From positions 1-39,752 of the IMG/VR virus record IMGVR_UViG_3300042505_001204: DNA of 39,752 nt; one strand, 5' to 3'. The translations under genes were made by a program, and so were the position numbers. The first letter of the stretch is position 1. Each line of letters begins with the position of its first letter. The stretch comes from a virus. The notes under the pieces are model-generated. The model made no database searches, had not been told where the DNA came from, and was given only the letters and a program-made list of their open reading frames with translations. Of the stretch, positions 14,416-20,264 are shown piece by piece.

Positions 14416-16907
14416 GCGGCCTCCAGCGCGTCAAACAAGCTCGGCATGCTGAACTCGCGCTCTGCCGACTTCAGGTAGTGAACTTGGTCCAAGAAGTAAG
14501 CCGGGTTCAGCTCGCTGCCGCCACCGCGCCGGCCTTTCAAGATCGCGCGATAGGGCACGGTGCCAAGGCCGCAGAAAGGGTCATAGACCAGTTCGCCCGG
14601 GTTGCTGTAGCGCCCGATCAATCGGTCAACGATGTCGAACTGGAGCGGGCAAACATGCTTCTCGACGGCCCGGCGGCTCTGGTCGCTGTTCAGGGTCAGC
14701 ATGCGCGTCACGTCGTGCCAAACGTCCGGGTGATGGCTGCCGGGCGCAAGGCTCATGAAGGTAGACGGCAGAGCGCCTCGCGCTTCCAGCTCTTCGCCGA
14801 TCTTGATGTGGAACTCGTAGTCATAGACGTTCTGCAGGCTGTACTTGGTGAACATGCTGGCCAGCTTGTCGGGGCCAAGACCCGCCAACTCTTCCGCCGT
14901 GATCTGGCGATTGCCGCTGCTGCGCCAGAAAGCATGCGCGTCAACTTGCCAGTGGGCCCGGGTGTAGTCATCCTTTGACTTGCTCACCGGCAGATCGGCA
15001 TAGCCCCGGCTGCGGTCGGTCTGCGGCTTGCGGAACAAGATCACATATTCAGGCGAGCCAACACCCATCTTGGTGCCGTCCTTGCACTGCTCGCTCCAGC
15101 CCAGCCGGTAGGTCTGGTTGTTCTCTCGCACCACGTCCGTGACGATGGTGATGAGGCCCATGTAGTCAAAGCCGTGTTTGCGACCGTGCATGATGGCCTC
15201 GCAGTGGAACGGGCTCACGGTCGGTGCGCCGGCTCCGGTCACGTTGCCGAACAAGATGCGGTCTTTGACGTGGCAAGCGTAGATTCGGCCCGGCTGCAAG
15301 ATGCGCAGCAGCTCCGGCGTCAGGTAATCCATCTGGCCCCAGAACTGATCGTTGTCCTCGGTGTGGCCGAAGTCGTTGTAGCTCGGGCTGTATTCGTAGT
15401 GGTTGGCGAACGGGATCGATGTCACGATCAAGTCCACCGAGTTTTCGGGCTGCAGCTTTGCCTCTTCCACGCAGTCATTGTTGGCAACGGTGAACCGTTC
15501 CCCTTTGACTTCGATGCGCTCAAGGCCAAGGCTGCGCGCAAGGGTCTCTTGCATCGCCAGTTGATTCAGGCCGAACTTCTTGATGATCTCGCTCATGTTG
15601 TGCACTAGCTCCTTGTGTTGCGTCCATTTGGTTTGCAAGGTGCGGAGTACTTCCCGCTCTGCCTCGCTGTAGACGATGTCGATTCGGACAGGGTGTGGCT
15701 GTTGGAAGCGCTGCACCCGGTGAATGGCTTGAATGAAGTCGTTGAACTTGAATCCGATGCCCGCGAAGATCTCGCGGTGGCAGTGGCGCTGGAAGTTGCA
15801 GCCGCTGCCGGCAATGACGGGCTTCGTGGACAGAACGCGGAACTCGCCTTCCCCGAAGCCAACAATGCGGCGCTCGCGCTCTTCAAGGTCTTGAGACCCC
15901 CAGACGCTCACCGCCTCGGGGATGGCCGATTGGATGGCATGGCGCTCTGCTTCTAGGTCGTGCCAGATCACGAAGTGGTCAGCGGGCGACTCGGCCACGA
16001 GCTGCGCCACGGTGGCAACGCGCGCCGGCATGCTGTCGCGCTTCTCGCCAGCCGCTGCGCTCAGGCCCATGGCCGGATCGTTGAACATGAGCGCCTGTCC
16101 ATCGCGGTCGCAGCCAGCTCTGGTGTAGTCACTGGGTACCTCGTGGTACCGAACGTCCAGCTCCGGCAGGTCATAGCCTTCGTCGCTGTAGCCCAGGTCG
16201 CTCGGGCGCTGCACAAACACGGCCCAGCTCGATACCCACAGCCAGAACTCCTGCTCTTTGTGCGGGTAGAGCGTGAGGTTTCCAGCCTTCTCGCTGTCGC
16301 GCTGAAAGAAGCGGGTGAGCGCTTGGCCGGTATCCATGACACCAAGAAAGCCGGCGTAGTGAATCAGCTCCTTGAATCGGTTCGGCGATGGCGTGGCCGT
16401 GTTCACCAGTTTGAACCGCACGCCATCGAACAGCGGCAGGAACTCTTGGTAGGTCTTGCTGCCAAAGCTGCGCAGCACGCTGGCTTCGTCCAAGCTCACA
16501 GCATCGAACTGCTTCGGATCTAGCTTGCCATCGCGCACGCTCTCGTAGTTCGTCACGTAGCAGCGGTGGCCCGGCGTCATCTCAGCGGCGGAGCGAATGA
16601 ATCGAATGTCAAGCCCGAGCATCGCGGCATCGCGGATCAGCTCTTGCCGAACGCCCAGCGGGCAAACGATCAAGCCCAAGCCGTCCGGTACCGCTCGCAT
16701 GATCTGGCGCAGCCACTCGCACTGCATGACGCTCTTGCCAAGGCCGAAGCTGGCAAAGATGGCGCGGTTGCCGCCTTGCACAGCCCATCGAACGATGTCC
16801 CGCTGGTGCGGGAACAGGATCGGGTGCGCTTCGTCTGGCTCAATGCTGAATCCTTTGAACTGCGCGAGCTTGATCTTCTGGCGTAAGAAAGAGGTGTAGT
16901 CGGTCAT
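14412..16907 (-). CDS. SF2 helicase - DNA methyltransferase fusion
   Basis: An 831-residue two-part enzyme. Residues 31-420 form an SF2/SNF2-like ATPase: Q-type L-F-P-H-Q-R-D-I-V-R (31-40), Walker A F-G-L-G-K-S (54-59), D-E-A-S (140-143), T-A-T-P-S-P (170-175) and a motif VI-like H-R-V-Q-R-F (396-401). Residues 470-831 form an amino-methyltransferase of beta order: motif IV T-S-I-P-F (496-500) precedes motif I D-P-F-C-G-L-G-T (776-783), so it should methylate adenine N6 or cytosine N4. No nuclease domain is visible. Likely role is self-modification of phage DNA against restriction, perhaps while translocating. It starts without a clear ribosome site after a structured 156-bp leader. Confidence 0.9.
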   Translation of the reverse strand: MTDYTSFLRQKIKLAQFKGFSIEPDEAHPILFPHQRDIVRWAVQGGNRAIFASFGLGKSVMQCEWLRQIMRAVPDGLGLIVCPLGVRQELIRDAAMLGLDIRFIRSAAEMTPGHRCYVTNYESVRDGKLDPKQFDAVSLDEASVLRSFGSKTYQEFLPLFDGVRFKLVNTATPSPNRFKELIHYAGFLGVMDTGQALTRFFQRDSEKAGNLTLYPHKEQEFWLWVSSWAVFVQRPSDLGYSDEGYDLPELDVRYHEVPSDYTRAGCDRDGQALMFNDPAMGLSAAAGEKRDSMPARVATVAQLVAESPADHFVIWHDLEAERHAIQSAIPEAVSVWGSQDLEERERRIVGFGEGEFRVLSTKPVIAGSGCNFQRHCHREIFAGIGFKFNDFIQAIHRVQRFQQPHPVRIDIVYSEAEREVLRTLQTKWTQHKELVHNMSEIIKKFGLNQLAMQETLARSLGLERIEVKGERFTVANNDCVEEAKLQPENSVDLIVTSIPFANHYEYSPSYNDFGHTEDNDQFWGQMDYLTPELLRILQPGRIYACHVKDRILFGNVTGAGAPTVSPFHCEAIMHGRKHGFDYMGLITIVTDVVRENNQTYRLGWSEQCKDGTKMGVGSPEYVILFRKPQTDRSRGYADLPVSKSKDDYTRAHWQVDAHAFWRSSGNRQITAEELAGLGPDKLASMFTKYSLQNVYDYEFHIKIGEELEARGALPSTFMSLAPGSHHPDVWHDVTRMLTLNSDQSRRAVEKHVCPLQFDIVDRLIGRYSNPGELVYDPFCGLGTVPYRAILKGRRGGGSELNPAYFLDQVHYLKSAEREFSMPSLFDALEAA

Positions 16908-17001
16908 GTTCTATGTGAGTTAGAGCCGCGCCCTTTTTCGTGCGACCAAAAAACCAGTTAAGGGAAGGCGCGGCTCGTATAAAAACCGCCGTGTGCCACA
17001 T
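16840..17001 (-). CDS. Possible leader ORF over the start of the helicase-methyltransferase gene
   Basis: A 53-codon frame from ATG (17001) runs through the 10-bp inverted repeat and ends 68 bp inside the large gene in another frame. No clear ribosome site was seen. If real it could couple translation into the large gene, which lacks its own AAGGAG. It may equally be a chance frame in GC-rich DNA. Confidence 0.2.
   Translation of the reverse strand: MWHTAVFIRAAPSLNWFFGRTKKGAALTHIEHDRLHLFLTPEDQARAVQRIQH
16923..16976 (-). promoter_or_regulatory. Inverted repeat in leader of helicase-methyltransferase gene
   Basis: GAGCCGCGCC (16923-16932) and GGCGCGGCTC (16967-16976) form a perfect 10-bp stem around 34 nt. 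It ends 15 bp before the ATG at 16907 on the minus strand. There is no T-run after it, so it is not a standard terminator. It could be an RNA hairpin that controls translation or a pair of protein-binding half sites. Confidence 0.55.
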
Positions 17002-17004
17002 CAA
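16976..17004 (-). promoter_or_regulatory. Possible internal promoter for the helicase-methyltransferase gene
   Basis: On the minus strand TTGATG (16999-17004) and TATACG (16976-16981) are separated by exactly 17 bp, each matching 4 of 6 consensus bases. It lies in the only sizeable gap of the leftward operon (16908-17063). This could give the modification enzyme separate expression, for instance in the lysogen. Two imperfect hexamers are weak evidence. Confidence 0.35.
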
Positions 17005-17063
17005 AGCCTTGTTGCGATGCCCCGGAGGTGGAGGGCGGCGGATGTGGCGGCGGGGTGAAATCG

Positions 17064-17252
17064 TTACTTCTGCTTGCGCTCAAAGCTAAGGCTCTGGAAC
17101 TTGCCCGCCTTGCCTTCTTTCGTCCAGGCGCTTACCCAGTACTCGACCCCATCAATCAGGGCGGTGCCCTTGGCGTTGGGGTGCGTTTCTTTCTCGCGCT
17201 TGTCGTTCTTGAACAGCACGCCCGACATATCTCGTTGCTTGAAGTCGCTCAT
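17064..17252 (-). CDS. Small conserved phage protein next to ERF module
   Basis: A 62-residue protein (MSDFKQRDMSGVLFKNDKREKETHPNAKGTALIDGVEYWVSAWTKEGKAGKFQSLSFERKQK). The pattern SGVLFKND...HP...G..YWVSAW.KEGK.GKF.SLS is familiar from small phage proteins near recombination genes, and its beta-rich composition could suit an OB-like fold. Assignment to a named family is uncertain. It overlaps its upstream neighbour by ATGA and is followed by the 156-bp leader of the helicase-methyltransferase gene. Confidence 0.75.
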   Translation of the reverse strand: MSDFKQRDMSGVLFKNDKREKETHPNAKGTALIDGVEYWVSAWTKEGKAGKFQSLSFERKQK

Positions 17253-17437
17253 GGCTTGGCCTTGCTCATTTGGTCAATGACTGATGCAAGACCTTCGGCA
17301 AGGTCTTTAACTGCATCAAGCTCGGTGCGGCCATAGCCAGTGGGGCCGCCTTCTTCTTCGCCATCAATGAAGGCGTGCCAATCGAAGTGCCGCACCGGGA
17401 TGGGCGGCGGTTCAAAGCGGGTGATTACGCTGCTCAT
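17249..17437 (-). CDS. Small phage protein, function unknown
   Basis: ATG 17437 overlaps the ERF stop (ATGA), giving 62 residues (MSSVITRFEPPPIPVRHFDWHAFIDGEEEGGPTGYGRTELDAVKDLAEGLASVIDQMSKAKP). A longer reading from 17506 lies inside the ERF gene and is rejected. It has a Pro-rich start, an F-D-W-x-A-F segment and a helical C-terminus of the form GYGRTELDAVKDLAE, a pattern seen in small phage proteins. Function unknown. Confidence 0.7.
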   Translation of the reverse strand: MSSVITRFEPPPIPVRHFDWHAFIDGEEEGGPTGYGRTELDAVKDLAEGLASVIDQMSKAKP

Positions 17438-18084
17438 GCGTTCACCTTGCGGGCGTCTTGGTGGCGCTTGATGCCGGAGCGGATATGCGAGGGCAGCAAA
17501 GACCACAGGGCAATCTTTTGCTCGTTCTCCAAGCCTTCCGCATCAAGACGGTCAACGATGGCAACGAAGTCACCAGACGCCACGAAATCAGCGGCCATCT
17601 CTTTGATGTACTCACGCTCATCGGCTGGGATTGCGTCAAGTGCGCCAGCTGTGGCACTGATGACCCCGCCTGCGTCTTTCTTGGCGGCGGGCTTGTCGGT
17701 CTTCTTCTCGACTGGCGGGCCGCTGTCTAGCGCATCGTGCTCAACGATCTCAAGCGCACAGACCCACAGGTAACGACGCAAGTACGTCTGAACCGCACCG
17801 AGGTTTTGCACCTCATGGCAGCCCTTCAAAGCGGCGCTGGACATGGGCGAGGTAATGAGCACCGATGCGCCATCCTCAATGTCAGTGATGGTCATCGTTG
17901 CGGTGTTCGCGTCAAAGCTCACCAGCGCACACAAGCCCACTTCGTTAAAGATGGTCAGCGCGGGAACAACAAAATCGGCAAGCTCGAAGTAGCTGTAGCC
18001 GGCGAACTTGTTAAGCCCTGTTTTCTTGACTTGGGCGGCGTGGAACTTGGCGCGGGCCTCGTTCAGTTTGCGAAGGACAGACAT
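17434..18084 (-). CDS. erf: ERF-family single-strand annealing protein
   Basis: A 216-residue protein with a GAGGAGA ribosome site. Residues 1-125 match the ERF superfamily: an N-terminal L-N-E-A-R-A-K-F-H start, K-F-A-G-Y-S-Y-F-E-L-A-D-F (26-38), and the hallmark G-A-V-x-T-Y-L-R-R-Y (97-105) followed by H-D-A-L-D. The linker is Lys/Ala/Pro-rich (VEKKTDKPAAKKDAG) and the C-terminus is a separate helical domain. ERF proteins anneal single-stranded DNA and mediate phage recombination, including genome circularisation. No partner exonuclease was seen next to it. Confidence 0.93.
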   Translation of the reverse strand: MSVLRKLNEARAKFHAAQVKKTGLNKFAGYSYFELADFVVPALTIFNEVGLCALVSFDANTATMTITDIEDGASVLITSPMSSAALKGCHEVQNLGAVQTYLRRYLWVCALEIVEHDALDSGPPVEKKTDKPAAKKDAGGVISATAGALDAIPADEREYIKEMAADFVASGDFVAIVDRLDAEGLENEQKIALWSLLPSHIRSGIKRHQDARKVNA

Positions 18085-18093
18085 AGGTTCTCC

Positions 18094-18207
18094 TCAGAAT
18101 GGAAGGCCACGAAACGCGATGCCATAGGCAATGCGGGCGGCGTAAAACGGTGAGTGATGGCGTGCGTACATGCGCCACACGCGAAAGAAGTCAGCGAGCC
18201 GGGTCAT
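18094..18207 (-). CDS. Short basic phage protein, function unknown
   Basis: A 37-residue protein (MTRLADFFRVWRMYARHHSPFYAARIAYGIAFRGLPF), starting by ATGA overlap with the upstream gene. It is aromatic and Arg-rich, with a pattern F-x-R-x-W-R-x-Y-x-x-x-H-S-x-x-Y-A-A-R-I-A-Y-x-I-A that recurs in tiny phage proteins. The ERF gene starts 9 nt after its stop. Function unknown. Confidence 0.65.
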   Translation of the reverse strand: MTRLADFFRVWRMYARHHSPFYAARIAYGIAFRGLPF

Positions 18208-18359
18208 TGCTCGGCCCTCAGTCGGTAGCTGGCCTCTTCCGCTAGGCTGTTGTGCAGGTACTGCCGACCAATCAGGCCGGCGCTTTGATAGGCGCGGCGC
18301 TCTGCCGCAATGCCGTTTGCTTGCCACAGGCAGTAAGCCCGGATGAGTGCGCGGATCAC
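18204..18359 (-). CDS. Small phage protein, function unknown
   Basis: GTG 18359 overlaps the previous stop (GTGA), giving 51 residues (MIRALIRAYCLWQANGIAAERRAYQSAGLIGRQYLHNSLAEEASYRLRAEQ). It is helical and Arg-rich, with an A-x-E-R-R-A-Y-x-x-A-G segment typical of small phage helical proteins. It overlaps the next gene by ATGA. Function not recognised. Confidence 0.65.
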   Translation of the reverse strand: MIRALIRAYCLWQANGIAAERRAYQSAGLIGRQYLHNSLAEEASYRLRAEQ

Positions 18360-18556
18360 GCCAGCACCCCAGCAAGAATCCACAGAGCCAGAACAACGGC
18401 AAAGGCGGCAACAGGCCAGAACAACGCACCAAAGCCGGCGTGCGGGTCTTCTTCTTCCACGCGGATAAAGCACGACTCAGGGCATGGGCACTTGAGGTCA
18501 CCCTGGTTGCATGGGCCGGTACAGCCGTGGCGGTAATAGCCGGGTTCGGTGTTCAT
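18356..18556 (-). CDS. Small Cys-rich membrane protein
   Basis: ATG 18556, downstream of GAGGAG, gives 66 residues. The N-terminal half has five Cys (HGCTGPCNQGDLKCPCPESC), suggesting metal binding or disulfides. The C-terminal half has one hydrophobic segment (LFWPVAAFAVVLALWILAGVLA) predicted to span the membrane. Overlaps by ATGA and GTGA with both neighbours. An early-expressed single-pass protein with a Cys cluster could act in superinfection exclusion or host takeover, but nothing in the sequence proves this. Confidence 0.65.
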   Translation of the reverse strand: MNTEPGYYRHGCTGPCNQGDLKCPCPESCFIRVEEEDPHAGFGALFWPVAAFAVVLALWILAGVLA

Positions 18557-18942
18557 TCCTCGGTCTCCTCTTCTGGCATCAGTTCCACAGCCAATTCCTT
18601 GATGCGCGCTTTGGTCTTGGCGCACTCAAGAAAGCGGTTTTTGAGCGTGTAGGCAGCCTGTTGGCAGTCCTCGCCAGCGCGGAAGATCAAGGCGAGCAAT
18701 TCGCCATCGGTCAGTTCATCGCCAGCCTGAAAGCGGCGCGAGGCTGCGGGAACGTCCACAAGCGAATTGGCCGGGATGGCTGAATTGGTGGCGAGCCAGC
18801 ATGCGATTTCGCAGGGGTCGCGTTCGATCAGTTCGGCGGCTTCGCTCAAGGCTTCGGCCTCGGTCAAGCGGTCGTCGCTTTCCCAATACTCAGAGGCTTC
18901 GCGGTAGCCCTGCTCGTCGTAGTAACTCTGTGCTGTCTGCAT
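18553..18942 (-). CDS. Acidic protein, first gene of the leftward operon
   Basis: A 129-residue protein with AAGGAG upstream and a promoter about 33 nt before the ATG. It is strongly acidic (SYYDEQGYREASEYWESDDRLTEAEALSEAAELIERDP... ending ELMPEEETEE). It contains no helix-turn-helix or peptidase S24 motif, so it is not a CI-type repressor although it occupies the place where one is often found. The protein will be among the first made after infection. A DNA-mimic or regulator role is possible but unsupported. Confidence 0.75.
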   Translation of the reverse strand: MQTAQSYYDEQGYREASEYWESDDRLTEAEALSEAAELIERDPCEIACWLATNSAIPANSLVDVPAASRRFQAGDELTDGELLALIFRAGEDCQQAAYTLKNRFLECAKTKARIKELAVELMPEEETEE

Positions 18943-18981
18943 CTCTTGCTCCTTCCCGCTTCGTTTTGAGCGAGTGACTGA

Positions 18982-19010
18982 ATTAAAGCACGCCTACAAA
19001 CAAAACGCAA
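18982..19010 (-). promoter_or_regulatory. Leftward early promoter (PL-like)
   Basis: On the minus strand TTGCGT (19005-19010), 17 bp, then TTTAAT (18982-18987) with an extended TG one base before it. Transcription would start near 18975, leaving a 33-nt leader with AAGGAG for the gene starting at 18942. The -10 lies in GGCGTGCTTTAAT, which is repeated exactly at the rightward promoter. Confidence 0.65.
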
Positions 19011-19058
19011 GTGCGCTTTAAGAAAAATGACTAGTAAAAACACTTAGAACAAAAAAGA

Positions 19059-19088
19059 TTGCAAGTCTGTTCGGCGGCGTGCTTTAAT
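19059..19088 (+). promoter_or_regulatory. Rightward early promoter (PR-like)
   Basis: TTGCAA (19059-19064), 18 bp, TTTAAT (19083-19088) with extended TG. The -10 ends only 5 nt before the ATG at 19094, so transcription would start at or next to the start codon. No ribosome site is present, so the first gene seems to be read from a leaderless message. Confidence 0.65.
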
Positions 19089-19093
19089 GCAGC

Positions 19094-19288
19094 ATGCTTA
19101 AAAAATATGCGATTGAGTTGCTTGGCGGCACTCAAACACAAGCCGCCAAAGCTTGCAGGGTTAGCCCGCAGGCCGTGAAAGATTGGCCCGATGTGCTGCC
19201 AAACAGGATTGCGGACAGGATCGAAGCGGCGCTATGGAGAGGGCTTCCCGCTAGCGTCCGCGCCCGTTCAAAATTGCTGAACAAATAA
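19094..19288 (+). CDS. Cro-like helix-turn-helix regulator
   Basis: A 64-residue protein: MLKKYAIELLGGTQTQAAKACRVSPQAVKDWPDVLPNRIADRIEAAL. Residues 12-32 form a helix-turn-helix (T-Q-T-Q-A-A-K-A-C-R-V-S-P-Q-A-V-K-D-W), and the W-x-x-x-L-P-x-R-x-x-D-R-I tail is typical of Cro/YdaS-type proteins. It is the first gene of the rightward operon and should bind the operators just upstream. The start codon lies 5 nt after the -10 box, with no Shine-Dalgarno. Confidence 0.85.
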   Translation: MLKKYAIELLGGTQTQAAKACRVSPQAVKDWPDVLPNRIADRIEAALWRGLPASVRARSKLLNK

Positions 19289-19290
19289 AA

Positions 19291-19410
19291 GTGACAAAAG
19301 CCCAGGCTTACGAGCACCTCAAGGCGCTTTGGCTCGCTCGCAATCCTCTTTGCACCAGCGAGCAGTACGAAGCAGCAATGGCAGAGATTGCGCGGAAGGT
19401 GGGTCTCTGA
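19291..19410 (+). CDS. Tiny helical protein, function unknown
   Basis: A 39-residue protein (MTKAQAYEHLKALWLARNPLCTSEQYEAAMAEIARKVGL) starting at GTG 19291, 2 nt after the Cro-like stop. Its TGA shares a base with the ATG of the initiator gene (TGATG), so the two are translationally coupled. The N-terminal A-Y-x-H-L-K-x-L-W-x-A-R-N-P and the E-Q-Y-E-A-A-M pattern recur in small phage proteins at this position. Function unknown. Confidence 0.68.
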   Translation: MTKAQAYEHLKALWLARNPLCTSEQYEAAMAEIARKVGL

Positions 19411-20264
19411 TGGCAGGCGGCATTGACTGGTTTCGCTGGCATCACGGCACCGTGACAGACCAAAAGTTTCCCCTCGTAGCTCGCAGGGCCGGTGCATCGG
19501 TGGCGGAAGTGATAGCCGTTTGGGCTTGCTTGCTTGAGAGCGCATCGATGAACGAAACAGAGCGCGGCTTACTGAGCGCAGAGCCTGACTTTGAAGCGAT
19601 GGATTGCGCCTTGGGGCTTACCGATGGCAAGGCTTGCGCGATCTTCAAAGCGATGCAGCAGCGTTCACTCGTTGACGAGCATTTGCACGTTGTGGCATGG
19701 CCGAAACGCCAGCCAAAGCGCGAGGACGACACCGCAGCAGAACGCAAGCGCAGACAGCGTGAGCGTGACCATGCGTTGAGCTTGGCAAATGCCGTGACAC
19801 AAGCAGAGTCACGCAATGTCACGCCAAGTCACGATAGAGGAGAGGAGAGTAGAGAAGAGAAGAACAAAGACATATCGGTAGAAGATAAATCTTCTACCTC
19901 GTCGCTAGGAGCGACCAAGCGCCCATCGGTTCCATGCCCCTACGAAGCAATCGTTGAGGCTTACCACTCCGCTTTGCCCATGCTGCCAAGGGTGCGAGTC
20001 ATGGACGAGAAGCGCAAGACGGCGATGCGCAAGCGGTGGGCATGGGTGCTCTCATCGTCAAAAGCAGATGGCACCCCGAGGGCAACGAACGGCGACGAAG
20101 CCTTGGCGTGGTTCGCTGCGTTCTTCGACCGGGCAGGGCATAGCGGCTGGCTGACTGGCCGAACCCCTGGCCGTGGCCATGAGGGATGGACGGCAGACCT
20201 TGACTTCCTCATGACTGACCGAGGCTTGAAAGCCGTGGTGGAACGTACCGAGGTGGCCGCATGA
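19410..20264 (+). CDS. Phage replication initiator (O-like)
   Basis: ATG 19410 (MAGGIDWFRWHHGTVTDQKFPLVARRAGASVAEVIAVWACLLE) gives 284 residues. The N-terminal 100 residues look like a winged-helix DNA-binding domain of replication proteins. Residues 110-170 are a charged, low-complexity linker (AAERKRRQRERD..., EESREEKNKD). The C-terminal part (YEAIVEAYHSALPMLPRVRVMDEKRKTAMRKRW) resembles helicase-loading domains of phage initiators. The linker-coding DNA holds iterons and a palindrome, so the origin probably lies inside the gene as in lambda O. A DnaB-type helicase gene follows with an ATGA overlap. Confidence 0.82.
   Translation: MAGGIDWFRWHHGTVTDQKFPLVARRAGASVAEVIAVWACLLESASMNETERGLLSAEPDFEAMDCALGLTDGKACAIFKAMQQRSLVDEHLHVVAWPKRQPKREDDTAAERKRRQRERDHALSLANAVTQAESRNVTPSHDRGEESREEKNKDISVEDKSSTSSLGATKRPSVPCPYEAIVEAYHSALPMLPRVRVMDEKRKTAMRKRWAWVLSSSKADGTPRATNGDEALAWFAAFFDRAGHSGWLTGRTPGRGHEGWTADLDFLMTDRGLKAVVERTEVAA
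19794..19898 (+). other. Candidate origin of replication inside the initiator gene
   Basis: GTCACG occurs three times at exact 10-bp spacing (19808, 19818, 19828), with an inverted GTGACA just upstream (19794). A purine-only style run (19835-19870) and the AT-richer CATATC follow. Then GGTAGAAGAT (19877-19886) and ATCTTCTACC (19889-19898) form a perfect 10-bp palindrome arm pair with 2 bp between. Iterons plus an unwinding region inside the initiator gene is the lambda ori plan. Confidence 0.6.

Larger units (their letters stand above)
18982..19088. promoter_or_regulatory. Early operator region between divergent operons
   Basis: ATTAAAGCACGC (18982-18993) and GCGTGCTTTAAT (19077-19088) are perfect 12-bp inverted copies covering the two -10 boxes. 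A third related site AGTGCGCTTTAA lies at 19010-19021 and is part of the imperfect palindrome AAAACGC-AAGT-GCGCTTT. The DNA between is AT-rich. This is the expected layout of operators for the adjacent Cro-like protein. Confidence 0.65.

Noticed and set aside
19018-19058. AT-rich stretch as replication origin
   Set aside because: It lies between divergent promoters and lacks iterons; better explained as promoter and operator DNA. The iteron cluster in the initiator gene is the stronger origin candidate.
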